Below, one piece after another: positions 29,807 to 38,493 of a DNA stretch of 64,000 nt; positions within the stretch are counted from its first letter, which is position 1, and the number at the start of each line of letters is the position of its first letter. A program made the position numbers and the translations under genes. A model generated the notes under the pieces. It had not been told where the DNA came from, made no database searches, and saw nothing but the letters and a program-made list of their open reading frames with translations. Source of the stretch: Bradyrhizobium sp. MOS002 (lineage in GTDB: Bacteria > Pseudomonadota > Alphaproteobacteria > Rhizobiales > Xanthobacteraceae); NCBI RefSeq assembly GCF_003020115.1, contig NZ_PYFX01000021.1:1-64000 (forward strand), read 5' to 3'.

Positions 29807-30925
29807 TTATTGGCCCCACACTTCCTTTGCGATCTCCACCGCGAGGCTGAGCTTGGCCCACTGCTCCTCTTCGGAGAGGACGTTGCCCTCTTCCGTCGAT
29901 GCAAAACCGCACTGGGGGGAAAGTGCAAGCTGCTCCAATGGAGCGAACTTGGCGGCCTCTTCCAGACGGCGCTTGATGTCATCCTTGTTCTCGAGCTCAC
30001 CGAACTTCGAGGTGATGACGCCGACCACGACAACCTTGTTGCCCTTGGGCAGAAAGCGCAGCGGCTCGAAGCCACCGGCGCGGTCGCTGTCGTATTCGAG
30101 GAAATAGCCGTCGTAATGGGTGCCGGCGAGCATGGTCTCGGCAACCGGCTCGTAACCGCCTGACGAAATCCAGGTCGAACGGAAATTGCCGCGGCAGACA
30201 TGCGTCGTCACCACCATGTCGCCGGGCTTCTCGGCCAAGGCGTAGTTGATGACGCGCGCATAGATCTGCTGGAGACCCTCGGGATTGTCGCCCCGCTCGC
30301 GCGCCTTCTGCAATTCGTCCGGCGAGCAGAGATAGGCCCACACGGTGTCGTCGAACTGGAGATAGCGGCAGCCGGCGTCATAGAACGCCTTGACGGCCTT
30401 GCGGTAGGTCTTGCCGAGGTCTTCGTAGAAGGCGTCGAGATCGGGATAGACGTCCTTGGAGATCGCCTTGCGGCCGCCACGGAAATGCAGCACCGCAGGC
30501 GAGGGAATCGTCATCTTGGCGGTGACGTGGGCCTGGTCGGCGATCTTCTTCAGGAATCGGAAGTGATCCAGCATCGGGTGGTCATCGGGGAAGTCGAGCT
30601 TGCCGATCACCCGCACCGCATCATGCCGGGTCTCGACGCCCGCGAACTGGATGCCGGTGTCGGGATGGAACATTTCGCAGCCGGTGAGCTTGGCCAGGAA
30701 ATCGAAATGCCACCAGGAGCGGCGGAATTCGCCGTCGGTTGCAAGCTTCAGGCCCAGAGCAGCCTGCTTATGCACGACCTTCTCGATCTCCATGTCCTCG
30801 ATCTTGCGCAGATCGTCGGCCGAGATCTCGCCCTTCTCGAGCCTGGCGCGGGCTTCCTTGATCTTGGCGGGGCGCAGGAGGCTGCCGACCTCGTCGGCGC
30901 GGAAGGGGGCTTTGGTTCGCTGCAT
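29807..30925 (-). CDS. MetE-C-type cobalamin-independent methionine synthase-like protein
   Basis: 372 residues, matching only the C-terminal catalytic half of MetE, as in the YxjG/YxjH group. The zinc and substrate region is visible in YLQFDDTVWAYL, VVTTHVCRGNFRSTW (His-x-Cys) and the late LSPQCGFAST with a second Cys. The N-terminus has FRADEVGSLLRPAKI. The family transfers a methyl group to homocysteine or a related thiol, with donors other than folate triglutamate possible in short forms. Located near metK and ahcY, it fits the methionine/SAM cycle. It starts 20 bases before the livF gene on the same strand but has no functional tie to it. Confidence 0.87.
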   Translation of the reverse strand: MQRTKAPFRADEVGSLLRPAKIKEARARLEKGEISADDLRKIEDMEIEKVVHKQAALGLKLATDGEFRRSWWHFDFLAKLTGCEMFHPDTGIQFAGVETRHDAVRVIGKLDFPDDHPMLDHFRFLKKIADQAHVTAKMTIPSPAVLHFRGGRKAISKDVYPDLDAFYEDLGKTYRKAVKAFYDAGCRYLQFDDTVWAYLCSPDELQKARERGDNPEGLQQIYARVINYALAEKPGDMVVTTHVCRGNFRSTWISSGGYEPVAETMLAGTHYDGYFLEYDSDRAGGFEPLRFLPKGNKVVVVGVITSKFGELENKDDIKRRLEEAAKFAPLEQLALSPQCGFASTEEGNVLSEEEQWAKLSLAVEIAKEVWGQ

Positions 30926-30945
30926 TCTTAACTCCCGTGAATTTC

Positions 30946-31662
30946 TTAGTGGGCCGCCGCCCCTGCAACGCCGAGATGGCGCTCAAGGACCGACGGGTCG
31001 GCCTTCAGCGCGGCGCTCGAAGCGTCCTGGACGATCGTTCCGCGCTCCAATATCACAACACGGTCGGCCAGCCCCAGAATCTTTTGGGCATTCTGCTCGA
31101 CGATGATCGAGCAGATGCCGCCCGCCCGCGTGATGGTCCCGATCGCCTTCAAGAGCTCCTCGACGATGATGGGGGCAAGGCCCTCGGTCGGCTCGTCCAG
31201 GAGAAGCACTTTCGGATTGAGGGTCAGCGCGCGGCCGATTGCCAGCATCTGCTGCTCACCGCCGGAGAGCTGGTTGCCAAAATTGCTCCGCCGCTCCTTC
31301 AACCGCGGGAACATCTCGTAGACCCTCTCGACGGTCCAGGGGCCGGGCTGAGCCACTGCGGACATGTTCTCCTCCACCGTCAGCGAGCGGAAGATATTGC
31401 GCTCCTGCGGCACCCAGCCGATCCCGGCGCGCGCTCGTTGGTCAGGCCGCAAGGTCGTGACGTCGGTACCGGCCAGGACGACAGTGCCAGAGAAGCGGCG
31501 GGTGACACCGACGATCGAATTGATCAGCGTGGTCTTGCCGGTGCCGTTGCGACCCAACAGCGCCAGCACCTGGCCCTCGGCGAGACGCAGGGACAAGTTC
31601 GACAGCACCACTGCCTCGCCGTAGCCGGCGCGAAGCGAGTCAATCGCGAGCAGGTCAGACAT
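30946..31662 (-). CDS. livF: Branched-chain amino acid-type ABC transporter ATPase LivF
   Basis: 238 residues, one of the two ATPases of a high-affinity uptake system. Walker A LLGRNGTGKTTL near 38, Q-loop GWVPQERNIF, signature LSGGEQQMLAIGRAL, Walker B VLLLDEPTEGLAP with IVEQNA downstream, all typical of LivF. The frame is open upstream to 31806, but the family starts at MSDLLAIDSLRAGYGE; this start overlaps livG by 8 bases. It is the last gene of the SBP-livH-livM-livG-livF operon. Confidence 0.92.
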   Translation of the reverse strand: MSDLLAIDSLRAGYGEAVVLSNLSLRLAEGQVLALLGRNGTGKTTLINSIVGVTRRFSGTVVLAGTDVTTLRPDQRARAGIGWVPQERNIFRSLTVEENMSAVAQPGPWTVERVYEMFPRLKERRSNFGNQLSGGEQQMLAIGRALTLNPKVLLLDEPTEGLAPIIVEELLKAIGTITRAGGICSIIVEQNAQKILGLADRVVILERGTIVQDASSAALKADPSVLERHLGVAGAAAH

Positions 31663-32410
31663 TGACCGCCTCCTCGCCGAGATAGACCGCCTTGACCTGC
31701 GGGTCGCGCGCGACCTGCTCGGGCGGGCCTTCGGTGAGCAGCGCGCCGGACACCAGGACAGAGATGCGGTCGGCGAAGGAGAACACGAGGTCCATGTCGT
31801 GCTCAATCAGCAGCACGGTGACGTCGCGCGGCAGGCTGCCGACGACGGCGAGAATGTCGTGGCGCTCGCTCTCGGGCACGCCGGCAGCGGGCTCATCCAG
31901 CAGCAGCACGCGCGGCTTGGCGGCGATCGCGACCGCGATCTCGAGCAGGCGCTGCTTGCCGTAAGGTAGTGTGACGGTCTGTTCGTTCATGGCGTCGAGC
32001 AGGTGGAAGCGCGTCAGGAGGTCTGCGATCTCGCCGTTGACGTCGCTGCGCGTGCCCATCCGCCGCCACCAGTCGCCGCCATGGCCGAGCCGCTCGGAGA
32101 CAGCGAGACCGATGGTCTCGAGCGGGGTCAGGTCGGGATAGAGCTGGTTGATCTGGAAGGTGCGCGACAGGCCGCGCAACACGCGCTTGTGCACAGGCAG
32201 ATCCGTGATGTCCTGGCCTTCGAGCAGGATGCGGCCCGAGTTCGGCTTGAGCACGCCAGTGAGCTGGTTGATGACCGTGGTCTTGCCGGCGCCGTTCGGG
32301 CCGATCAGCGCGTGGCGGGCGCCTTGTTCGATTTTTAGCGACAAGTCTCGGGTGACGCGCAGACCGCCGAACTGCTTTTCGAGATTCTGGGTTTCGAGTG
32401 CGATGGTCAT
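31655..32410 (-). CDS. livG: Branched-chain amino acid-type ABC transporter ATPase LivG
   Basis: 251 residues, second ATPase of the same system. Walker A IGPNGAGKTTVI, Q-loop FQINQLYPDLT, a degenerate signature region PYGKQRLLEIAVAI instead of LSGGQ (usual for LivG) and Walker B VLLLDEPAAGVPE followed by IEHDMDLVF. The start overlaps the stop of livM (ATGA), which indicates translational coupling. Confidence 0.92.
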   Translation of the reverse strand: MTIALETQNLEKQFGGLRVTRDLSLKIEQGARHALIGPNGAGKTTVINQLTGVLKPNSGRILLEGQDITDLPVHKRVLRGLSRTFQINQLYPDLTPLETIGLAVSERLGHGGDWWRRMGTRSDVNGEIADLLTRFHLLDAMNEQTVTLPYGKQRLLEIAVAIAAKPRVLLLDEPAAGVPESERHDILAVVGSLPRDVTVLLIEHDMDLVFSFADRISVLVSGALLTEGPPEQVARDPQVKAVYLGEEAVNV

Positions 32411-33435
32411 GCGTCGCTTTCCGGCACGGCGACGACGGCCTTGCGCCCGGCTATCTGCCTGATGACCAGATTGGGCACATACAGCATCCAGCGATGCAGG
32501 CGCTGGCGGCCGACCAGGACGATCACGACCAGCACGAGGCCGATCCAGAACTGCCAGTATTGCGGGGTGATGGTGGAGAACAATTCCTGCAGCATGCGAA
32601 ACAGCACCGCGCCGACCAGCCCGCCATAGAGATAGCCGGTGCCGCCGATGACGAGCACCAGCATCAGGTCGGCCGAGCGCTCGAAGGCGAACACGTCGAG
32701 CGAGGCGATCGCGGTGGTCTGGGTGAACAGCGCGCCTGCGATACCAGCATAGAACGCCGCGAGCGTGTAGATCGCGATCAGGCGACGGTTGACGGGGATG
32801 CCGATCGCGGCCGCGCGCAGCGGATTGTTCTTGATCGCGCGCAATGACAGGCCGAACGGGGAATGCACGACGCGGCGCGCGAACAGGAACAACAGGAACA
32901 GAACGGCGAGCGAATAGAAGAAGCCGGTCTTGCCGAACATGTCGAAGGGAATCTCACCGAAGATCGGCTGCATCTCGATACCCTGCAGACCGTCGGTGCC
33001 GCCGGTGACGTTGGAGAAGCGTTCGGCCAGCGCCTCGAGCAACAACGCGATGCCGAGCGTCACCATCAGCCGCGTCAGGTCGACGCCGCGGATCACCAGG
33101 AAGCTGGTGGCAAAGCCGAGCACCATCGCGGCAAGGCCGGCGACGACAAGCGCAAGCACGGGCTCGTTGATGATCCCGTGCAGCGCAAGAAGCCCCGCCG
33201 CGTAGGCGCCGACGCCGAAGAAGGCGGCATGGCCGAGCGAGACGATGCCGGCGTAGCCGAGGATCAGATCGAGCGACATCGCAAACAGCGCAAGCCGCAA
33301 GATGTCCGTCATGATCAAATAGCGCGTCGGAAATACGAAGCCGCAGGCCAGAACGATCAGCCAGAAACCGGCCTCGCCATAGTGCCAGCGTGCCTGGCGC
33401 CGGGCGTGATAGCCGGCGTCGGAGGAGGCGCTCAT
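32407..33435 (-). CDS. livM: Branched-chain amino acid-type ABC permease LivM
   Basis: About 342 residues with roughly ten hydrophobic helices; one of two inner-membrane permeases. The LivM hallmark YAGIVSLGHAAFFGVGAY is near residue 55, and GGTGYLYGGLVGAVLF near 275. ATG 33435 is used; a TTG at 33447 would overlap the livH stop as TTGA and is equally possible, since overlaps of this kind are common in this window. Confidence 0.9.
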   Translation of the reverse strand: MSASSDAGYHARRQARWHYGEAGFWLIVLACGFVFPTRYLIMTDILRLALFAMSLDLILGYAGIVSLGHAAFFGVGAYAAGLLALHGIINEPVLALVVAGLAAMVLGFATSFLVIRGVDLTRLMVTLGIALLLEALAERFSNVTGGTDGLQGIEMQPIFGEIPFDMFGKTGFFYSLAVLFLLFLFARRVVHSPFGLSLRAIKNNPLRAAAIGIPVNRRLIAIYTLAAFYAGIAGALFTQTTAIASLDVFAFERSADLMLVLVIGGTGYLYGGLVGAVLFRMLQELFSTITPQYWQFWIGLVLVVIVLVGRQRLHRWMLYVPNLVIRQIAGRKAVVAVPESDA

Positions 33436-33443
33436 CGGCGAAC

Positions 33444-34313
33444 TCAACGCGCGGCCGTGCGGCCGAACAGACCGTTCGGGCGCCAGATCAGGATCACGAT
33501 CATCATGGTGTAGATCACGAAAGGTCCCATCTTCGGCACGTAATATTTTCCGGCGACGTCGCCGATGCCGAGCAGCAGCGAGGCGAGAAACGGGCCAGTG
33601 ATCGAGGACGAGCCGCCGACGGTGACCACGATCAGGAAGTAGATCATGAACTTCAGCGGAAAGTACGGATCGAGGCCGAGGATCTCGGCGCTCAGCGCGC
33701 CGCCGAGACCGGCCAGGCCGCAGCCAAAAGCAAATGTGAAGGCGAACACCTGAGGCACGTTGATGCCGAGGCCGCTCGCGGCGCGGGGATCGTCGACCGC
33801 GGCGCGCAGGCGGCTGCCGAAGCGAGTCTTCGCCAGCACCATCTGAAGACCGATGGTGAGCAGCCCGCAGATCGCGATGATCATCAGCCGGTAGCGACCG
33901 ATGCCGACGCCGAACACGTCGAACTGGCCCTGAAGCGCGGCCGGCAGATTGATGAAGACCCGCGAGGAACCCTGGATGTAGTCGACGGCCGCAACCGACA
34001 TAAACGTGAGGCCGATCGTGAACAGCACCTGGTCAAGATGGCTGCGCGCATAGAGGTGTCGGTACAGCGTGCGCTCGAGCACGATGCCGATGGCAGCAGA
34101 GGAGACGAAGGCAAGCGGCAATGCAGCGAAGAATGGCCAGCCCATCCGGTTGACCAGCACCATGCAGACATAGCCGCCGGCCATGGCGAAGGCGCCATGA
34201 GCGAGGTTGACGAAGTTCATCAAGCCGAGCGTGACGGCGAGCCCGCAAGCCAGCACGAACAGCAGCATGCCGTAGGCAACGCCATCGAACAGGTTGGTGA
34301 GGATAGAGGTCAT
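33444..34313 (-). CDS. livH: Branched-chain amino acid-type ABC permease LivH
   Basis: 289 residues with about eight hydrophobic helices. The family pattern is seen in LFDGVAYGMLLFVLACGLAVT cut short here as GVAYGMLLFVLACGL, in MNFVNLAHGAFAMAGGYV and in GLGGALSAEI. I placed the start at ATG 34313 (MTSILTNLFDG); the frame continues upstream through a palindromic repeat, which cannot be coding. The 166 bases between it and the binding-protein gene contain repeats and a hairpin, so the permease part may be expressed at a lower level than the binding protein. Confidence 0.9.
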   Translation of the reverse strand: MTSILTNLFDGVAYGMLLFVLACGLAVTLGLMNFVNLAHGAFAMAGGYVCMVLVNRMGWPFFAALPLAFVSSAAIGIVLERTLYRHLYARSHLDQVLFTIGLTFMSVAAVDYIQGSSRVFINLPAALQGQFDVFGVGIGRYRLMIIAICGLLTIGLQMVLAKTRFGSRLRAAVDDPRAASGLGINVPQVFAFTFAFGCGLAGLGGALSAEILGLDPYFPLKFMIYFLIVVTVGGSSSITGPFLASLLLGIGDVAGKYYVPKMGPFVIYTMMIVILIWRPNGLFGRTAAR

Positions 34314-34334
34314 CGTCTCAGCTTGGAGTTGGGC

Positions 34335-34416
34335 GTCATGGCCGGGGTTGTCCCGGCCATCCACGTTCTTGGTTCGGCTCTCGCGTGGATGCCCGGGTCA
34401 AGCCCGGGCATGACGA
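34335..34416. repeat. Palindromic element, GTCATGGCCGGG family
   Basis: Hairpin GTCATGGCCGGGGTTG...CCCGGCCATCCACG, then CGTGGATGCCCGGG...CCCGGGCATGACGA. The two halves are mutually inverted. A close copy lies at 47069-47152. Confidence 0.8.
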
Positions 34417-34432
34417 GAGTAGCGGGCGAGAT

Positions 34433-34482
34433 CCCCGATGCGCGCTAATGCGCGCGCGGGGATGACGCGCTTTCGCGCGTCA
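34433..34482 (-). terminator. Tandem hairpins at the 3' end of the binding-protein gene
   Basis: A perfect hairpin TGACGCGC-TTTC-GCGCGTCA at 34463-34482 covers the stop codon of the minus-strand substrate-binding gene. A second GC hairpin with CCCCG/CGGGG arms follows at 34433-34462. No T-run follows, so this may slow or stabilise the transcript instead of ending it fully. Confidence 0.5.
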
Positions 34483-35670
34483 CTTCTTGGTCTTGCCGAG
34501 ATCCTTGACGGCCTCGAAGGTCGCGAACTCGACGTTATAGAGCTCGCCGTCGACCTTCTCGACCTTTCGGATGTAGATGTTCTGAACGATGTCGCGGGTC
34601 TCGGGGTCTATCGAGATCGGGCCGCGCGGGCTCTCCCACTTCTGGCCCTTCATGGCTTCGACCAGCTTGGTGCCGTCGGTGTCGCCACTGGTCTTCTTCA
34701 GCGCTTCGTAGATCAGGTGAATGCCGTCATAGCCGCTCACCGCCATGAAGCCCGGCCGGTTTCCGTATGCCTTCTTGTAGGCCGCAACGAAATCCTTGTT
34801 CATCTGCGAGGGATGCGCCGCGGAATAAAGGTGCGCGGTGACCGTGCCCAGCACGGCGTCGCCCATGTTGTTGAGGAGATCGTCGTCGGTCACGTCACCC
34901 GGTCCGATCACCTTGATGCCGGCCTTGTCGAGCCCGCGTTCGGCATACTGCTTCATGAAGTTGCCGCCCTGACCGGCCGGCACGAACACGAAGATCGCGT
35001 CGGGCTTGGCATCCTTCATACGCTGGAGGAACGGTGCGAAATCCGGATTGGCAAGCGGCGTCTTCACCTCCTCGACCACCTCGCCGCCACCGGCGGTGAA
35101 GTTCTGCTTGAAGAAGTTGAGCGCGTCATTGCCCGGCGCGTAGTCCGAGGTCAGCGTCGCCACCTTCTTGATGCCGTTTTTCACCGCCCAGTCGGCGATG
35201 ATGGTGGAAGACTGCGCCAGCGTGAAGCTGGTGCGCACGATATAGGGCGAGCGCTCGGTGATGATGGAGGTGCCGGCCGCCATCACGACTTCCGGAATCT
35301 TGGCTTGCGTTGCAAGCGGGGCGGCCGCGAGCGCGGCCGGCGTCACGCCGAAACCGGCGATGAAATGGACCTTGTCGTTGACGATCAGCTCCTGCGCGGC
35401 GGTCTTGGTCTTGTCGGGAATCGCAGCATCGTCCTTGAGGATGATCTCGATTTTCTTGCCGGCGACGGTGTCGCCCTTCTGCTGCATGTAGAGCTTGATC
35501 GCGTTCTCGATCTGCTTGCCGGTCGAGGCCTGGCCGCCGGTCATCGGCAGGATCAGGCCGACCTTGACGCTGTCCTCGGCCTTGACCGGAGCGATGGCCG
35601 CAAGGCCCGCGATGGCGGTAGCTGCTGCGGCCCAAATAGTCGTACGAGACAGTTGTTTGCGTTCGAACAT
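34480..35670 (-). CDS. Periplasmic substrate-binding protein of liv-type ABC transporter
   Basis: 396 residues with a signal peptide (residues 1-31, cut near APVKAE) and a two-lobed LivJ-like fold (KVGLILPMTGGQASTGKQI, IAGFGVTPAALAAAPLA, YDGIHLIYEAL). It captures the ligand and delivers it to LivHM. The ligand may be an amino acid, amide, urea or an aromatic acid; sequence alone does not decide. The start ATG 35670 has GGGAGGGA upstream. A 7-4-7 inverted repeat about 240 bases upstream is a candidate operator. Confidence 0.88.
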   Translation of the reverse strand: MFERKQLSRTTIWAAAATAIAGLAAIAPVKAEDSVKVGLILPMTGGQASTGKQIENAIKLYMQQKGDTVAGKKIEIILKDDAAIPDKTKTAAQELIVNDKVHFIAGFGVTPAALAAAPLATQAKIPEVVMAAGTSIITERSPYIVRTSFTLAQSSTIIADWAVKNGIKKVATLTSDYAPGNDALNFFKQNFTAGGGEVVEEVKTPLANPDFAPFLQRMKDAKPDAIFVFVPAGQGGNFMKQYAERGLDKAGIKVIGPGDVTDDDLLNNMGDAVLGTVTAHLYSAAHPSQMNKDFVAAYKKAYGNRPGFMAVSGYDGIHLIYEALKKTSGDTDGTKLVEAMKGQKWESPRGPISIDPETRDIVQNIYIRKVEKVDGELYNVEFATFEAVKDLGKTKK

Positions 35671-36197
35671 CAGATGTCCCTCCCCTTCATTCCTGATCGC
35701 TTGTGCGCCGGACCGAGTGCCCGATCCTTGCCTTAAGTTTAGCTCACGCACGCGTGATGTCGCGCGCAACATGGCGTCTTTCACGCCCTTATTGTCAATC
35801 GGACGTTTGGCGACCATTCGGCGCAAGCCGAGCTTTTCGATCGCCGGCGGCAGAGCGATATCGGGTCACGTCCGGGTAGCCGTGGCATCGCGATTGCAAT
35901 GACTATCATTTGTACGTTTGTACAAACAAAATGGACCTGTCAACAAAAAAGCCCCGACCCCGATGAATCCCACTTTGTCGCGAGCCCTTGCCGCAGTTTA
36001 GAAACGTTGTCAGCCGGGTAGATGGAGGATTTCGTCTTTTGTTTGGAGAATTTGAACATCGGCAGGGCCTGGGTCGGCACATTCCGGTATTAAATTACCC
36101 ACCTCGAATAAGTCTATTTTACCTGGTTGAAGGCTACTCTCCCAACGACGCCCCTGACCTGGCCTCCAACACGACTGACCCGCGCGCTTCCCGTACA
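35671..36197. other. Intergenic region with regulatory palindrome
   Basis: A 527-base region between divergent genes. It holds the palindrome at 35909-35926 and AT-rich tracts on both sides of it. The open frames within it have no recognisable domain. Both promoters should be here, but no clear -35/-10 pair stands out. Confidence 0.5.
35909..35926. promoter_or_regulatory. Operator-like inverted repeat TTTGTAC-GTTT-GTACAAA
   Basis: A perfect 7-base arm pair with a 4-base spacer, in an AT-rich island within GC-rich sequence. The size and symmetry fit a TetR-type or similar dimeric repressor. It lies about 240 bases upstream of the substrate-binding gene and 270 bases from the lipoprotein gene. 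No regulator gene is adjacent. Confidence 0.55.
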
Positions 36198-36482
36198 ATG
36201 CCCAGATCCTTCCGTTCCCGCCTGATCCTCCTCGCGCTCTCCGCGGGCCTGTCCGGCTGCGGCACCGTGAACGAAAAGCTCTCCTCCGGCATGGGCGACT
36301 ACGTCCCGCACTGGGCCGGCGGCTTGCCGGCAGACGCCCCGCCGCGGGCGGGCACGCCGCAATACGATGCCTACATGAAGGAGCGCGAGCGCAAGCGGCT
36401 GATGCCGGCAGCGGATCGCGCAAAGGAAGAGCAGGCGCAGAAGGGCGGAGCGGGCTCAGCGCCTGGCATCGCGGTGCGTTAA
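36198..36482 (+). CDS. Small lipoprotein of unknown function
   Basis: 94 residues. N-terminal basic start and hydrophobic stretch (MPRSFRSRLILLALSAGLSG) end in the lipobox LSGC with Cys21, so the mature protein is a lipid-anchored peptide of about 74 residues. It is polar and contains RAGTPQYDAYMKERERKR. It resembles small hypothetical lipoproteins of Bradyrhizobiaceae. The open frame extends upstream to 35988, but nothing there looks coding. Function unknown. Confidence 0.7.
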   Translation: MPRSFRSRLILLALSAGLSGCGTVNEKLSSGMGDYVPHWAGGLPADAPPRAGTPQYDAYMKERERKRLMPAADRAKEEQAQKGGAGSAPGIAVR

Positions 36483-36520
36483 ATCGCCCCCTCGCGGCTT
36501 GCGGCGAGAGGTGAAGCAAA

Positions 36521-37384
36521 TCAATCCACAAACACCACGGTCTTACGACCATTGAGGATGACGCGGTCGTTGAGATGGTAGCGGATCGCGCGCGCCAGCA
36601 CGCGGCGCTCGATATCGCGGCCTTTTCGGACGAGATCCTCAGGCGTGTCGCGATGGCTGATGCGCTCCACGTCCTGATCGATGATCGGGCCCTCGTCGAG
36701 GTCGCGCGTGACGTAATGCGCGGTGGCGCCGATCAGCTTGACGCCACGCTCATGGGCCTGGTGATAGGGTTTTGCGCCCTTGAAACCCGGCAGGAACGAG
36801 TGGTGGATGTTGATGCAGCGTCCCGACAGGTTTGCCGAGAGATCGTCGGACAATATCTGCATATAGCGGGCGAGGACGACGAGATCCGTCCCGGTCCTGG
36901 CGACGAGGTCGAGGATCTGCGCCTCCTGCTCGCGCTTGGTCTCTTTCGTAACAGGCAGGTAGTGGAACGGAACCCCGCCGAAATCGAGCCCGTCATAGAC
37001 CTCGCGTGGATGGTTGGAGACGATCGCGGCCAAAGTCATCGGCAGCTCGCCGGTGCGCCAGCGATAGAGGATGTCGACCAGGCAGTGGTCGGATTTGGAC
37101 ACCAAAAGCATCACCTTGCGATGCGCGGCGCGATCTCGCATCTGCCATTCCATGCCGAAACGGTCGGCGATCGCGGCAAAGCCGGTCTGCAGCGCCGACA
37201 GCTCCACGGCGAGATCGGCGGCGGTAAACACCACCCGCATGAAGAACTTGTTGGTTTCGATGTCGTCGAACTGTTGGGCGTCGAGGATGTTCTGTCCGGA
37301 ATTCGCCAGGAAAGTCGACACCGCCGACACGATGCCGGGACGATCCGGACAGGACAGGGTCAGGACATATTGATGATCTGGCAT
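36521..37384 (-). CDS. purU: Formyltetrahydrofolate deformylase
   Basis: It hydrolyses 10-formyl-THF to formate and THF, balancing one-carbon pools. 287 residues. An N-terminal ACT domain (VLTLSCPDRPGIVSAVSTF) precedes the formyltransferase-like catalytic domain, with SNHPREVYDGLDFGG cut as SNHPREVYDG, NIHHSFLPGFKGAKPYHQA (Asn-His pair) and TAHYVTRDLDEGPIIDQD with the catalytic Asp. All expected residues appear intact. Confidence 0.95.
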   Translation of the reverse strand: MPDHQYVLTLSCPDRPGIVSAVSTFLANSGQNILDAQQFDDIETNKFFMRVVFTAADLAVELSALQTGFAAIADRFGMEWQMRDRAAHRKVMLLVSKSDHCLVDILYRWRTGELPMTLAAIVSNHPREVYDGLDFGGVPFHYLPVTKETKREQEAQILDLVARTGTDLVVLARYMQILSDDLSANLSGRCINIHHSFLPGFKGAKPYHQAHERGVKLIGATAHYVTRDLDEGPIIDQDVERISHRDTPEDLVRKGRDIERRVLARAIRYHLNDRVILNGRKTVVFVD

Positions 37385-37524
37385 GGCCTTGATGAAGGTT
37401 TGGGCAGCGGCTGCGGAACGACCCGCGATTTGCGACCTGCTCTATCACCGACCCCACCTTGCGCCAATCCCGACCGTGGAGTCAGGATGAACGCACCATT
37501 GCTTTGACTGACCGGAGTAGGCTC

Positions 37525-38364
37525 ATGCCCGACCGCTTGAACGGCACCCGCATCCTGATCCTGGAAACCCGCGAGGAGGCGCAGTTTTCGAAGTTGCTGG
37601 CCGAGCAAGGCGCCGAGGTCGTGCAATGCCCGATGTTCACCATCCAGGATGCACCGGACCCCGTCCCTGTCGCGGCCTGGATCCGCCGTGCCATCGACAT
37701 GCCCTTCGACGACCTCGTGCTGATGACCGGCGAAGGGCTGCGGCGGATCATGAAGCTCGCCATGGCGCGAGGGCTCGACCAGGCTCTCGTGGCAGCGCTT
37801 GCCAGATCGCGAAAATTCACCCGCGGCCCGAAACCCGGCAAGGCACTCCGAGAGAAAGGGCTCGAGCCGCAGCAGACCACGGAGAAACCGACCACCGAGG
37901 GCGTAATCGAGATGCTCGGCAAGCTCGATCTGAAGGGACACCGCCTCGGCCTCCAGCTCTATCCCGACAAGGATCACAGCGCGCTGACCGGTGCGCTGTC
38001 GGCGCAAGGTGCCGAGGTCGATAGCGTGCTGCCTTATGTTTACGATTCCAAAGCTGCGGATGCCAACATCATCATCGCCATCGACGACATGGCCGAAGGA
38101 CGGATCGATTCCATCGCGCTGACCAATCTCGGCCAGGTCCGACGGCTGATCGAGGCTGCGAGAGCCAACGGCAGCGAGGCCAAGCTGCGCGCAGGCCTCG
38201 AGCGGACGCTGATCGCGTCGGTCGGGCCGGCGGTCTCGGGCGAGCTCTCCGCGCATGGTCTGCGCACGGACGTCTCGCCGGCCGACGAGGCCTATTTCAT
38301 GCGGCCGCTGATCTCGGCGATGGCGGCGGCGCTCGCGGAGCGGAAGCGAACTCCTGCGCGTTGA
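37525..38364 (+). CDS. Uroporphyrinogen-III synthase family protein (HemD-like)
   Basis: 279 residues from ATG 37525, which has GGAG upstream. It shows the two-lobed HEM4 layout: RILILETREEAQFSKLL at the start, DDLVLMTGEGLRRIM, RGPKPGKALREKG, then DSIALTNLGQVRRLIEAA and VGPAVSGELSAHGLR near the end. The fold closes the tetrapyrrole ring in haem and cobalamin synthesis. Unlike housekeeping hemD it is not next to hemC, and sequence identity of the family is always low, so a paralogous role is possible. Confidence 0.82.
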   Translation: MPDRLNGTRILILETREEAQFSKLLAEQGAEVVQCPMFTIQDAPDPVPVAAWIRRAIDMPFDDLVLMTGEGLRRIMKLAMARGLDQALVAALARSRKFTRGPKPGKALREKGLEPQQTTEKPTTEGVIEMLGKLDLKGHRLGLQLYPDKDHSALTGALSAQGAEVDSVLPYVYDSKAADANIIIAIDDMAEGRIDSIALTNLGQVRRLIEAARANGSEAKLRAGLERTLIASVGPAVSGELSAHGLRTDVSPADEAYFMRPLISAMAAALAERKRTPAR

Positions 38365-38493
38365 TCGCGCGTCGTCGGCGAGCATGGCACTATGCGGCAG
38401 CGCCGATTGACACGGACGTCGCCAGCGTTACCCTGCGAGCAGAAAAACGAATAACAAAGGGCAGGGAATCGCAGTGATACCCGTCGTCGAGAC

